Shown piece after piece: positions 37,635 through 45,846 of a stretch of DNA of 64,000 bases. Numbering within the stretch: the first letter of the stretch is position 1; each line of letters opens with the position of its first letter. The stretch covers positions 682,001-746,000 of the forward strand of contig NZ_AP027141.1 in NCBI RefSeq assembly GCF_027943945.1, given 5' to 3'. This DNA is from Microbacterium terricola. Its GTDB lineage: Bacteria; Actinomycetota; Actinomycetes; Actinomycetales; Microbacteriaceae. Under the pieces are notes generated by a model. The model did not search any database. It was not told the DNA's origin and was given only the letters and a program-made list of their open reading frames with translations. The translations under genes were made by a program, and so were the position numbers.

Positions 37635-39307
37635 CCCAGGGCGTCGAGCAGTGCGCGCGCGCCGTCGGCGGTCGCGGCGAGTCGCGCGTCCGCGTCGGCC
37701 GATGAGTCGCCGCGCACGTCGATGTAGAGCTTGAGCTTCGGCTCGGTGCCGCTGGGACGCACGATCAGGCGCGAGCCGTCGGTGAGCCAGATGCGCACGA
37801 CGTCGCCGGAGGGCAGGTCGCCGCCGCCGGCCAGCAGGTCGTCCACTCGATCCACGGCGACATCGCCGATCGACGTGGGATGCTGTGCGCGCAGCGCCGC
37901 CATGATGTCCGAGATCTGCGACACGTCCTCGACGCGCACCGAGATCTGGTCGCTCGCGAAGTGGCCGAACGTCGCACCGAGCTCGTCGAGCAGATCGGCG
38001 ACGGTGGCCCCGCGCCCGCGCGCCTCTGCGGCCATCCCGAGCATCGCGATCGCGGCCGAGATGCCGTCCTTGTCGCGCACCGTCGCAGGGTTGACGAGAT
38101 AGCCGAGTGCCTCCTCGAAGCCGAACACGATGCCGGGCGCGCGCGAGATCCATTTGAACCCGGTGAGGGTGGCGCGGAAGTCGAGCCCGTAGTGGGCGGC
38201 GATCTCGGCGAGTCCCGGCGAGGAGACGAGCGAGCACGCGAGGCTGCGTCCGTCGACCTCGCCCCGCTCTGCGGCCTCCCGCGCGGCGCGCCACCCGAGC
38301 AGCAGCCCGATCTGGTTGCCGGTGAGGCGGCGCCAGCCGCCGTCGGCGGCCTGGTCGGGGATCGCGACGGCCAGCCGGTCGGCGTCCGGGTCGTTGGCGA
38401 TGATGAGGTCGGCTCCCGCGTCACGTGCGGCCTCGAAGGCCAGGTCCATCGCCCCCGGCTCCTCGGGGTTCGGGAACGCGACGGTGGGGAAGGCGCCGTC
38501 CGGGTCGATCTGGGCCGTCACCGGGATCGGCGCGGGGTAGCCGGCAGCATCCACGATCCGCGAGAACGTCTCCCAGCCCACCCCGTGCATCGCGGTGTAC
38601 ACCCAGCTCAGCCCCTCGGCCGAGGCCGGGGCGGGAGCGACGGCGGCGGTCGCCGCGACGTACGCGTCGACCACGGACTCGCCCGCCACTTCGTACCCGA
38701 CCGAACGCGGCAGGCGGGTGACGTCGTGCTCGTCGGCGACGCGCTGGATGTGCGCCGCGATCTCCGCGTCGGCGGGCGAGACGATCTGCGAACCCTCGTC
38801 GGCGCCCCCGAGGTACACCTTGTAGCCGTTGTCATCCGGCGGATTGTGGCTGGCCGTAACCATGACGCCGGCATCCGCCCCGAACTCGCGCACCGCGAAC
38901 GCCAGGACCGGGGTGGGCAGCAGCCGGGGGAGTAGGATCGCGCGCAGCCCCGCGCCGGCGAAGAGCTCGGCCGAGTCCCGCGCGAACACGTCGGAGTTGC
39001 GGCGGCCGTCGTAGCCGACGACGACCGTCGGCACGTCGTCGCCCGCGCGCTCGAGCAGATAGGCCGCGAAGCCGGCCGCCGCCTGCGCCACCAGCACCCG
39101 GTTCATCCGGTTGCTGCCCGCACCGAGGCGCCCGCGCAGCCCTGCCGTGCCGAAGGCGAGCCGCCCGGCGAAGCGGTCGTCCAGGTCGGCCGCGGCCGCG
39201 GAGTCGCCGTCGTCGGCTGCCGCGAGCAGCTCTTCGAGCTCGCTCCGGGTGACCGGATCCGGGTCCTGCGCGAGCCAGGCGCGGGCCTGCTCGGCCGCGG
39301 TGCTCAT
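37631..39307 (-). CDS. Phosphomannomutase/phosphoglucomutase-family enzyme
   Basis: 558 residues. Phosphoserine loop VMVTASHNPPDDNGYKVYLGG near 130, metal-binding loop ANDPDADRLAVAIP near 275, sugar-binding FGFEEALGYLV, and phosphate-binding RPSGTEPKLKLYID at the C-terminus. The order PNP - mutase downstream matches the M. tuberculosis deoD-pmmB arrangement as I know it. That suggests it handles (deoxy)ribose 1-phosphate from PNP, as in the longer PgcA/PGM2-like members, or mannose phosphates for ManC. TGATG-type contact with PNP at 39307. Confidence 0.88.
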   Translation of the reverse strand: MSTAAEQARAWLAQDPDPVTRSELEELLAAADDGDSAAAADLDDRFAGRLAFGTAGLRGRLGAGSNRMNRVLVAQAAAGFAAYLLERAGDDVPTVVVGYDGRRNSDVFARDSAELFAGAGLRAILLPRLLPTPVLAFAVREFGADAGVMVTASHNPPDDNGYKVYLGGADEGSQIVSPADAEIAAHIQRVADEHDVTRLPRSVGYEVAGESVVDAYVAATAAVAPAPASAEGLSWVYTAMHGVGWETFSRIVDAAGYPAPIPVTAQIDPDGAFPTVAFPNPEEPGAMDLAFEAARDAGADLIIANDPDADRLAVAIPDQAADGGWRRLTGNQIGLLLGWRAAREAAERGEVDGRSLACSLVSSPGLAEIAAHYGLDFRATLTGFKWISRAPGIVFGFEEALGYLVNPATVRDKDGISAAIAMLGMAAEARGRGATVADLLDELGATFGHFASDQISVRVEDVSQISDIMAALRAQHPTSIGDVAVDRVDDLLAGGGDLPSGDVVRIWLTDGSRLIVRPSGTEPKLKLYIDVRGDSSADADARLAATADGARALLDALG

Positions 39308-40131
39308 CAGAGGGCCCCGATCACGCGCGCCAACAGCGACGAGATCACCGGCTCCGCCTCACGGCCGGCCTCGATCACCTCCTGGTGGCTGAGCGGGGTG
39401 GTCTGGATCCCGGCGGCCATGTTCGTGATGAGCGAGAAGCCCAGCACCTCCATCCCCGCCTGCCGTGCGGCGATCGCCTCGAGCGCGGTGGACATGCCGA
39501 CGATGTGACCGCCGATCGCCTTCGCCATACGCACCTCGGCCGGCGTCTCGTACTGGGGACCGGTGAACTGGCAGTACACGCCCTCGTCGAGGCTCGGGTC
39601 GATCGTGCGGGCCAGGTCGCGCAGCCGGAGGGCGTACAGGTCGGTGAGGTCGATGAACGTGGCACCCTCGAGCGGCGTGGAGCCGGTGAGGTTGATGTGG
39701 TCGCTGATCAGGACCGGAGTGCCGGGCTTCCAGGTCGGCTTGATGCCGCCGGCGCCGTTGGTGAGCACCATGGTCCGCGCACCCGTGGCCGCCGCCGTGC
39801 GCACGCTGTGCACGACGCGACGCGGTCCGTGGCCCTCGTAGAAGTGCGTGCGGGCGCCGATGACGAGCACGTTGCGGCCCCGCGGCGTGCGGACGCTGCG
39901 GAGCGTGCCGACGTGGCCCTCGAGGGCCGGCTTGCTGAAGCCGGTGACCTCGGTGGCGGGGATGGTCGCGGTCGTCTCGCCGATGAGCTCGGCCGCCTTG
40001 CCCCATCCGCTGCCGAGGGTGAGGGCGATGTCGTGGCGCTCGACGCCGGTGATCCTGGCGATGTCGTCCGCTGCCTGAGCAGCGATCTCGAACGGGTCGG
40101 CGTCGGCGGAATCGAGAGGGTTGTCTGACAT
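39307..40131 (-). CDS. Purine-nucleoside phosphorylase
   Basis: 274 residues, the trimeric PNP-I type: LTLGSGWGKAAELIG for phosphate binding, GARTHFYEGH, VLTNGAGGI, CQFTGPQYETPAEVRM with the catalytic region, VGMSTALEAIAAR, and SLITNMAAGI with the Asn contacting the purine. It cleaves inosine/guanosine, including inosine made by adenosine deaminase in this window. The ATG at 40131 is chosen over an upstream in-frame start because TAGAGT ends seven bases before it. It shares a one-base overlap with the mutase and faces lpdA across a short divergent promoter region. Confidence 0.93.
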   Translation of the reverse strand: MSDNPLDSADADPFEIAAQAADDIARITGVERHDIALTLGSGWGKAAELIGETTATIPATEVTGFSKPALEGHVGTLRSVRTPRGRNVLVIGARTHFYEGHGPRRVVHSVRTAAATGARTMVLTNGAGGIKPTWKPGTPVLISDHINLTGSTPLEGATFIDLTDLYALRLRDLARTIDPSLDEGVYCQFTGPQYETPAEVRMAKAIGGHIVGMSTALEAIAARQAGMEVLGFSLITNMAAGIQTTPLSHQEVIEAGREAEPVISSLLARVIGAL

Positions 40132-40138
40132 GCCCCCC

Positions 40139-40144
40139 ACTCTA
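40139..40144 (-). promoter_or_regulatory. Leaderless -10 of purine-nucleoside phosphorylase
   Basis: TAGAGT ends seven bases before the ATG at 40131. The opposing lpdA -10 is only 27 bases away, so the two promoters overlap. Confidence 0.5.
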
Positions 40145-40171
40145 GGGTTCGTCGGGCGGCGCGCGGCAGGG

Positions 40172-40177
40172 GACAAT
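40172..40177 (+). promoter_or_regulatory. Leaderless -10 of lpdA
   Basis: GACAAT ends six bases before the ATG at 40184. Confidence 0.45.
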
Positions 40178-40183
40178 GGAGGC

Positions 40184-41635
40184 ATGACCGCGAGCTTCGA
40201 GAGCACCCAGAGTGTCGCCATCCTCGGCGGCGGACCCGGAGGCTACGAGGCCGCGCTCGCCGCGGCGCAGCTCGGCGCGGAGGTCACGCTCGTCGAGCGC
40301 GCGGGGGTCGGCGGCTCCGCCGTCATCACCGACGTGGTCCCCTCGAAGTCGCTGATCGCGACGGCCGACGCAGCAGTCGCGATCGCCGGTGCGAGCGATC
40401 TGGGCGTGCAGCTGTTCGCCAAGGGCGCCGCGGGGACACCGCTGAAGCCCCAGATCGCGATCAACCTCTCGGCGGTCAACCGGCGTCTGCTCGCGCTCGC
40501 GCGGCAGCAGTCCGACGACATGCGCAGCGCACTCGTCGACGCGGGCGTGCGCATCATCGCCGGGCAGGGCCGGCTCGAGGGCCGCAACGCGGTCGTCGTG
40601 TCCACCGAGAGCGGCGGCACCGACTTCGACCGCATCGAGGCCGACACCCTGGTGGTGTCCGTCGGCGCATCCCCGCGTGAGCTGCCCGAGGCGAAGCCCG
40701 ACGGCGAGCGGATCCTCACCTGGACGCAGCTCTACGACATGCGCTCGCTCCCCGAGCACCTCATCGTGGTCGGATCCGGCGTCACCGGCGCCGAGTTCGC
40801 CGGGGCGTACATGAACCTCGGCGCCAAGGTCACGCTCGTCTCCAGCCGCGACCGGGTGCTGCCAGGCGAGGACCGCGACGCGGCCGCCGTGCTCGAGAAG
40901 GTGTTCAAGCGCGGAGGCATGACGGTGCTCTCGAAGTCGCGGGCCGACCGCGTCGAGCGCAACGGCGACGGCGTCACCGTCCACCTCGCCGACGGGCGCG
41001 TGGTCGAGGGCAGCCACTGCCTCATGGCGGTGGGCTCCATCCCCAACACGCACGGCATCGGCCTCGAGGAGGCGGGCGTGCAGATGTCGACGTCCGGTCA
41101 CATCCAGGTCAACCGCGTCGCCCGCACGTCCGTCCCGAACATCTACGCCGCCGGCGACTGCACGACCTTCGTGCCGCTGGCATCGGTCGCGTCCATGCAG
41201 GGGCGCATCGCGATCTTCCACGCGCTCGGCGACACCGTGATCCCGCTCGAGCGGCGCCGGATCACGTCGAACATCTTCACCGCGCCGGAGATCGCCACGG
41301 TCGGCTGGTCGGAGAGCGATGTCGAGGCGGGTCTCGTCGACGGCGTCGTGCACAAGCTCCCGATCGCGGCGAACCCCCGCGCGAAGATGATGGGCACGAA
41401 GGACGGCTTCGTGAAGATCATCGCCCGCAAGGGCAGCGGCAGCGTCATGGGCGGGGTGATCGTGGCCCCGCGGGCCTCCGAGCTCATCTACCCGATCGCG
41501 ATCGCCGTGGAGCGCCGGCTCACGGTCGACCAGGTCTCGCGGGTGTTCGCGGTGTACCCCTCGCTCACGGGCAGCATCACCGACGCGACCCGCGCGATGC
41601 ACAGTGTCGACCGGAGCGCCGAGGGCGGCGAGTGA
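40184..41635 (+). CDS. lpdA: LpdA-type NAD(P)H quinone dehydrogenase (flavoprotein disulfide-reductase fold)
   Basis: 483 residues with the dihydrolipoamide dehydrogenase fold. FAD loop ILGGGPGGYEAALA at 13-26, NAD loop VVGSGVTGAEFAGA, YAAGDCT, and a C-terminal dimerisation domain. The redox-active CxxxxC is missing: where Lpd has GGTCLNVGCIPSK, this protein reads GGSAVITDVVPSK, with Ala46 and Val51 in place of the cysteines. M. tuberculosis LpdA (Rv3303c) has the same loss and acts as a quinone reductase near deoD and pmmB. The neighbourhood is similar here. A lipoamide role is excluded by the missing cysteines. Confidence 0.88.
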   Translation: MTASFESTQSVAILGGGPGGYEAALAAAQLGAEVTLVERAGVGGSAVITDVVPSKSLIATADAAVAIAGASDLGVQLFAKGAAGTPLKPQIAINLSAVNRRLLALARQQSDDMRSALVDAGVRIIAGQGRLEGRNAVVVSTESGGTDFDRIEADTLVVSVGASPRELPEAKPDGERILTWTQLYDMRSLPEHLIVVGSGVTGAEFAGAYMNLGAKVTLVSSRDRVLPGEDRDAAAVLEKVFKRGGMTVLSKSRADRVERNGDGVTVHLADGRVVEGSHCLMAVGSIPNTHGIGLEEAGVQMSTSGHIQVNRVARTSVPNIYAAGDCTTFVPLASVASMQGRIAIFHALGDTVIPLERRRITSNIFTAPEIATVGWSESDVEAGLVDGVVHKLPIAANPRAKMMGTKDGFVKIIARKGSGSVMGGVIVAPRASELIYPIAIAVERRLTVDQVSRVFAVYPSLTGSITDATRAMHSVDRSAEGGE

Positions 41636-41664
41636 TCAGGGATGCTGCGGCCGCGGCATCCTGA

Positions 41665-42468
41665 TCAGTCCTCCGGGTCGAGCTCGATCATGAACGCGCC
41701 GGGCTCGCCGCGGCTGTCGAGCATGACGGTGATGCCGTCGTCGGAGATCACGGGGTAGTTCGCGACGGTGTCGCAGGTCTGCACGATCGACCTGTTGTCG
41801 TCGAGGGGGTCGCTGTCCGAGCCGATGCTCACCCAGATCCGGGTCGCGCCGGCGCAGCGGATGCGCGCCATGTGCGGCCCTGAGCGGGTCGTGCCGTCGG
41901 TGAAGAACGTGGGACTGGTGTCGCCGGGAGGGCCGAAGCTGCCCGCCATCCTGGTGCCCCCCGCCCCGATGCTCGCCAGCTCCTCGGTGTAGTAGCCCGC
42001 CCACGGGTCGTCCTGCCGCACCTCTCCGAGCAGGGTCGCGATGAACGCCGCCGGCGCTCCGGGCCGGCTCGCCGTCACGCTGATCATCTCGACATCCCAG
42101 AACAGGTCGGAGTACATGATCGTCTCGACGACTCCGGAGCAGACGACATTGGCGTCCTCGCTCTCGGGAACGCCGCCCTGCGTCAGGGTCAGATCGAACG
42201 TCATGGTTCCGCCGCCGAAGCAGCGCAGCTCGGCCGCGTAGACGTGCACGGGTGTCTCGAACTCGATCGCCTGGCTCACCGAGGCGGCCGGCGAGCTGTA
42301 TCCGGCGACCGTCCCCACAGCCGCAGGGCGCTCGGCCGACTCGCTCATCGCCGCGTCGAGCCAGCGTGCACGGCCGACGTCGCCTCCGGTCGGGACGACG
42401 CCGCACCCGGCAAGCACGGCGCTCAGCGCGCCGGCGAGCGCGATGGCGGCGATGCTGCGACGGTGCAT
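41665..42468 (-). CDS. Lipoprotein of unknown function (paralogue 1)
   Basis: 267 residues. Signal peptide with lipobox VLAGC (lipidated Cys22), then VPTGGDVGRARWL. It shares a clear series of motifs with the next gene: PTGGDVxRxRWL, xRCFGGG, GSFGPPG, CAGAxxxWV, CDxVxxYP and VMLDxxGExGAxxxEL. The two are therefore tandem duplicates that have diverged. Several conserved cysteines suggest extracytoplasmic disulfides. I do not recognise the family. TAGTGT ends six bases before the ATG, so it has its own leaderless promoter although it lies 22 bases downstream of paralogue 2. Confidence 0.8.
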   Translation of the reverse strand: MHRRSIAAIALAGALSAVLAGCGVVPTGGDVGRARWLDAAMSESAERPAAVGTVAGYSSPAASVSQAIEFETPVHVYAAELRCFGGGTMTFDLTLTQGGVPESEDANVVCSGVVETIMYSDLFWDVEMISVTASRPGAPAAFIATLLGEVRQDDPWAGYYTEELASIGAGGTRMAGSFGPPGDTSPTFFTDGTTRSGPHMARIRCAGATRIWVSIGSDSDPLDDNRSIVQTCDTVANYPVISDDGITVMLDSRGEPGAFMIELDPED

Positions 42469-42474
42469 GCGCCC

Positions 42475-42480
42475 ACACTA
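42475..42480 (-). promoter_or_regulatory. Leaderless -10 of lipoprotein paralogue 1
   Basis: TAGTGT ends six bases before the ATG at 42468. Confidence 0.45.
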
Positions 42481-42490
42481 AGCCCGCGCG

Positions 42491-43306
42491 TCACCGTGCG
42501 GGCAGCACCTCGACGAGGTACGCGCCCTCTTCTCCGTGCGGGTCGAGCATGACCGACAGATCACCCGACGCGTGGATCGGATAGCGACCCACCTCATCGC
42601 ACGACTGCCGTTCGCCGCCGCCCTCCTCGACGGTGATCGAGGAGCCGTCTGCCAGCGTGACCCAGACGGTCGGTGCGCCCGCGCAGGTAACCTCGACGAC
42701 GTACTCGCCCTCGCCCGGCACGACTGCCGACACGTATGCGCCCCAGACCAGACCGGGCGGTCCGAAGCTCCCCCACATCGATGACACCGAGTCCGGCGAC
42801 GTCTCGGCACCCGAGAAGTGGTCGACCCACGTGTCGGGGGGCACCACCCCGCCGCGGACGCCGGCGACATACGCGACCGGACGACCGTGACGCTCGATGG
42901 TCAGGGTGAGCGGCCCGTGGACGTGGGTCGGCCCGAAGACGAGGTCGGCGGGGCTGCCGTCGCACGTCACCGGTCGCATCTCGCGGGTGTCCTCGTCGCC
43001 CGGACTGCCGTAGCCGAAAGCGGCGATCCCCCCTCCGAAGCACTGCACCTCGACGGAGTCGATCCGCACGAGCTCGGCGTTCGGCACCAGATCCGTCTCG
43101 TGCGTGAGCGGCGTCGTGCGGCCCGACGCGACCCCGAGCAGGTCGTTCGCGTCGTCGTAGGCCGCCTGGGCGCGGGCCAGCCATCGCTGGCGCGACACGT
43201 CGCCGCCGGTCGGCGAGGGCGCGCACGACGCCAGTGCCGCCAGGAGAGCGCCTGCGCACGCGAGCGCGAGGATGCGGTGCCGCACGTCCCCGCCCCGCTC
43301 AGGCAT
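42491..43306 (-). CDS. Lipoprotein of unknown function (paralogue 2)
   Basis: 271 residues from the ATG at 43306. The signal peptide is RHRILALACAGALLAALASC with the lipidated Cys near 28, then APSPTGGDVSRQRWL. It shares the motif series described for its neighbour (CFGGG, SFGPPG, CAGAPTVWV, CDEVGRYP, VMLDPHGEEGAY). The ATG overlaps the last base of the accA stop (TAATG), so it may be co-translated with the carboxylase alpha subunit. A GTG at 43285 would give a more ordinary signal peptide and is an alternative. Function unknown. Confidence 0.78.
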   Translation of the reverse strand: MPERGGDVRHRILALACAGALLAALASCAPSPTGGDVSRQRWLARAQAAYDDANDLLGVASGRTTPLTHETDLVPNAELVRIDSVEVQCFGGGIAAFGYGSPGDEDTREMRPVTCDGSPADLVFGPTHVHGPLTLTIERHGRPVAYVAGVRGGVVPPDTWVDHFSGAETSPDSVSSMWGSFGPPGLVWGAYVSAVVPGEGEYVVEVTCAGAPTVWVTLADGSSITVEEGGGERQSCDEVGRYPIHASGDLSVMLDPHGEEGAYLVEVLPAR

Positions 43307-45072
43307 TACGAGATGGTGAGGAGCTGGTGCCCTGCCGACACGGTGCTGCCCGCGGCGGCGTTGATCGCGCCGATGACGCCGTCCTTGTGCGCCTGGATGG
43401 GCTGCTCCATCTTCATCGCCTCGAGCACGACGACCAGATCGCCCTTGACGACCTGCTGGCCGTCCTCGACGGCGACCTTGACGATGGTGGCCTGCATCGG
43501 CGCCTTGACGGCGTCGCCTGATGCTCCCGCCGAGACGGCGGTGGCGTGCGAGCGACGCGAGGGCGGCACCGCCGCAGGGCGCCCTGCGGCGGACGGGGCG
43601 CTCACGATGCGGTCGGGCAGGCTGACCTCGAGGCGCTTGCCTCCGACTTCGACGACCACGGTGTGGCGCGGGTCCGCGGGCTTCGCGTCGCCGATCTCGC
43701 CGTCCCACGGCGGGATGTCGTTCACGAACTCCGTCTCGATCCAGCGCGTGTACACACCGAAGACGCCGTCCTCGGCGGTGAAGGCCGGGTCGCGGACCAC
43801 CTTGCGGTGGAAGGGCAGCACGGTCGGCAGCCCGGCGACCTCGAACTCGTCGAGCGCGCGGCGCGCGCGCTCGAGTGCTTCGTCGCGATCGCGCCCGGTG
43901 ATGATGATCTTGCCGAGGAGCGAGTCGAATGCGCCGCTGACCTCGTCGCCCGCGGTCACACCGGAGTCGAGCCGGATGCCGGGGCCGCCGAAGGTCTTGA
44001 ACACGTGGATCGGGCCCGGCTGGGGGAGGAACCCGCGGCCGGGATCCTCGCCGTTGACGCGGAACTCGATGGAGTGGCCGACGGGCTCTGGGTCCGCGTA
44101 GTCGAGGGTGCCGCCCACCGCGAGGCGGAACTGCTCGCGGACGAGGTCGATGCCGGTGACCTCCTCGGAGACCGGGTGCTCGACCTGGAGGCGGGTGTTC
44201 ACCTCGAGGAACGAGATGGTGCCGTCCGCGCCGATCAGGAACTCGCACGTGCCGGCGCCGACGTAGCCGACCTCCGCGAGGATCGCCTTGGACGCCGCAT
44301 AGAGCGTGGCGTTCTGCTCGTCGCTGAGGAACGGCGCCGGCGCCTCCTCCACGAGCTTCTGGTGGCGGCGCTGGAGCGAGCAGTCGCGCGTGGAGACGAC
44401 GACGACGGTGCCGGTCGCGTCGGCGAGGCACTGGGTCTCGACGTGGCGCGGCTTGTCGAGGTACTTCTCGACGAAGCACTCGCCGCGGCCGAAGGCGGCG
44501 ACCGCCTCACGGGTGGCGGACTCGAACGCCTCCGGCACCTCGGCGAGCTCGCGGGCGACCTTGAGGCCACGCCCGCCGCCGCCGTAGGCGGCCTTGATCG
44601 CGATGGGCAGACCGAACTCCTCGGCGAAGGCGATGACCTCGTCGGCTCCGGAGACAGGGCCGGGTGTGCCGGGTGCGAGCGGGGCACCGACCTTCTCGGC
44701 GACGTGCCGTGCGGTCACCTTGTCGCCGAGCGCCTCGATGGCCTCGGGCGACGGGCCGATCCAGACCAGGCCGGCCGCGATGACGGCGCGGGCGAAGTCG
44801 GCGTTCTCGGCGAGGAAGCCATAGCCGGGGTGAACGGCGTCCGCCCCGGAGCGCCGCGCGACCGACAGGATCTTCTCGATGGAGAGATAGGTGTCGGCGC
44901 TGGTCGAGCCGTCGAGGGCGTACGCCTCGTCGGCGAGACGGGCGTGGAGGGCATCGCGATCCTGGTCGGCGTAGACGGCGACCGACGACTTGCCGGCGTC
45001 GCGCGCCGCCCGGATGACGCGGACGGCGATCTCGCCGCGGTTCGCGATGAGGACCTTGGCGATCTGAGGCAT
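43306..45072 (-). CDS. accA: Acyl-CoA carboxylase alpha subunit (biotin carboxylase + BCCP)
   Basis: 588 residues. The biotin carboxylase domain has [19 protein letters not shown] at 7-25, the ATP-grasp loop [12 protein letters not shown], and the catalytic [15 protein letters not shown] linker leads to the biotinyl domain with EAMKMEQPI, where Lys554 is biotinylated by BirA. It pairs with AccD and AccE further along to make malonyl- and/or propionyl-CoA for fatty acids. It corresponds to the AccA3-type subunit of mycobacteria. The ATG at 45072 has TAGGCT seven bases upstream. Seventeen extra in-frame codons further up are not supported. Confidence 0.94.
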   Translation of the reverse strand: MPQIAKVLIANRGEIAVRVIRAARDAGKSSVAVYADQDRDALHARLADEAYALDGSTSADTYLSIEKILSVARRSGADAVHPGYGFLAENADFARAVIAAGLVWIGPSPEAIEALGDKVTARHVAEKVGAPLAPGTPGPVSGADEVIAFAEEFGLPIAIKAAYGGGGRGLKVARELAEVPEAFESATREAVAAFGRGECFVEKYLDKPRHVETQCLADATGTVVVVSTRDCSLQRRHQKLVEEAPAPFLSDEQNATLYAASKAILAEVGYVGAGTCEFLIGADGTISFLEVNTRLQVEHPVSEEVTGIDLVREQFRLAVGGTLDYADPEPVGHSIEFRVNGEDPGRGFLPQPGPIHVFKTFGGPGIRLDSGVTAGDEVSGAFDSLLGKIIITGRDRDEALERARRALDEFEVAGLPTVLPFHRKVVRDPAFTAEDGVFGVYTRWIETEFVNDIPPWDGEIGDAKPADPRHTVVVEVGGKRLEVSLPDRIVSAPSAAGRPAAVPPSRRSHATAVSAGASGDAVKAPMQATIVKVAVEDGQQVVKGDLVVVLEAMKMEQPIQAHKDGVIGAINAAAGSTVSAGHQLLTIS

Positions 45073-45079
45073 GGATGCC

Positions 45080-45085
45080 AGCCTA
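45080..45085 (-). promoter_or_regulatory. Leaderless -10 of accA
   Basis: TAGGCT ends seven bases before the ATG at 45072. Confidence 0.5.
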
Positions 45086-45150
45086 CCCAGGGCAGTGGGC
45101 ACCCTTTTGACCGGTCCGCACAAGAAACCGCCGAAATCGTGTGGGGGAGT

Positions 45151-45798
45151 CTACGACTGGTTCCACAGACTCGGCCACGCGACGCCGAGCTCGCGCACGA
45201 GCACCCGAAGCGTCGACAGCGACATCCCGACGACGGTCGAGGGTTCGCCCTCCACGCGCGTGATGAACGGCCCGCCGAGACTGTCGATCGTGAAGGCGCC
45301 GGCCACGTGCAGCGGCTCACCCGACGCCACGTACGCCGCGACCTCCTCGTCGTCGACGTCGGCCGCGAACGTGACGGATGCGGCCGCCACCGCGTGCGCC
45401 TCGGCCGCGTCTGCGCCGGGGCGGAGCCGGTAGATGCTATGGCCGGAGTGCAGCACACCCGTGCGGCCGCGCATCGCGCGCCAGCGCGCCGTGGCCACCT
45501 CGGCGGTGTGGGGCTTGCCGAGCACCTTGCCGTCGATCTCGAACATCGAGTCGCCCCCGATGACGAGTCCGTCGAAGCCCGGCTCCTCCGCAGCCACCCT
45601 CGCCGCGACGTCCGCGGCCTTGCGCCGTGCGAGCAGCAGCACGTGCTCCTCCGGGCTGAGCGTGCGGCCCTCGGCGGACTCGACGGCGGCGATCACGGCG
45701 TCCTCGTCGACGTCCGGTGCGAGCGTCTCCGGATCGATCCCCGCCTGCCGCAGGAGCATGAGCCGGGCGGGCGAGGTCGAGGCGAGCAGCACGCGCAT
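45151..45798 (-). CDS. maf: Maf-family nucleotide pyrophosphatase
   Basis: 215 residues. N-terminal LLASTSPARLMLLRQAGI is the actinobacterial form of the Maf motif, followed by APDVDEDAV, LARRKA, GGDSMFEIDGKVLGKP and the catalytic ITRVEGEPSTVVG. It hydrolyses non-canonical or modified nucleoside triphosphates; the septum-formation name reflects an overexpression effect. ATG at 45798 with TACGCT six bases upstream. It sits between accA and the methyltransferase, as maf does near acyl-CoA carboxylase genes in mycobacteria. Confidence 0.92.
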   Translation of the reverse strand: MRVLLASTSPARLMLLRQAGIDPETLAPDVDEDAVIAAVESAEGRTLSPEEHVLLLARRKAADVAARVAAEEPGFDGLVIGGDSMFEIDGKVLGKPHTAEVATARWRAMRGRTGVLHSGHSIYRLRPGADAAEAHAVAAASVTFAADVDDEEVAAYVASGEPLHVAGAFTIDSLGGPFITRVEGEPSTVVGMSLSTLRVLVRELGVAWPSLWNQS

Positions 45799-45804
45799 CC
45801 CCAC

Positions 45805-45810
45805 AGCGTA
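45805..45810 (-). promoter_or_regulatory. Leaderless -10 of maf
   Basis: TACGCT ends six bases before the ATG at 45798. The divergent methyltransferase starts 48 bases away. Confidence 0.45.
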
Positions 45811-45846
45811 CGGGTGCGCATCGTGCGGGTGTGGGAAGCTCGGAGG

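Noticed and set aside
40184..41635. Dihydrolipoamide dehydrogenase of a 2-oxoacid dehydrogenase complex
   Set aside because: Both redox cysteines are absent and no E1/E2 genes are adjacent.
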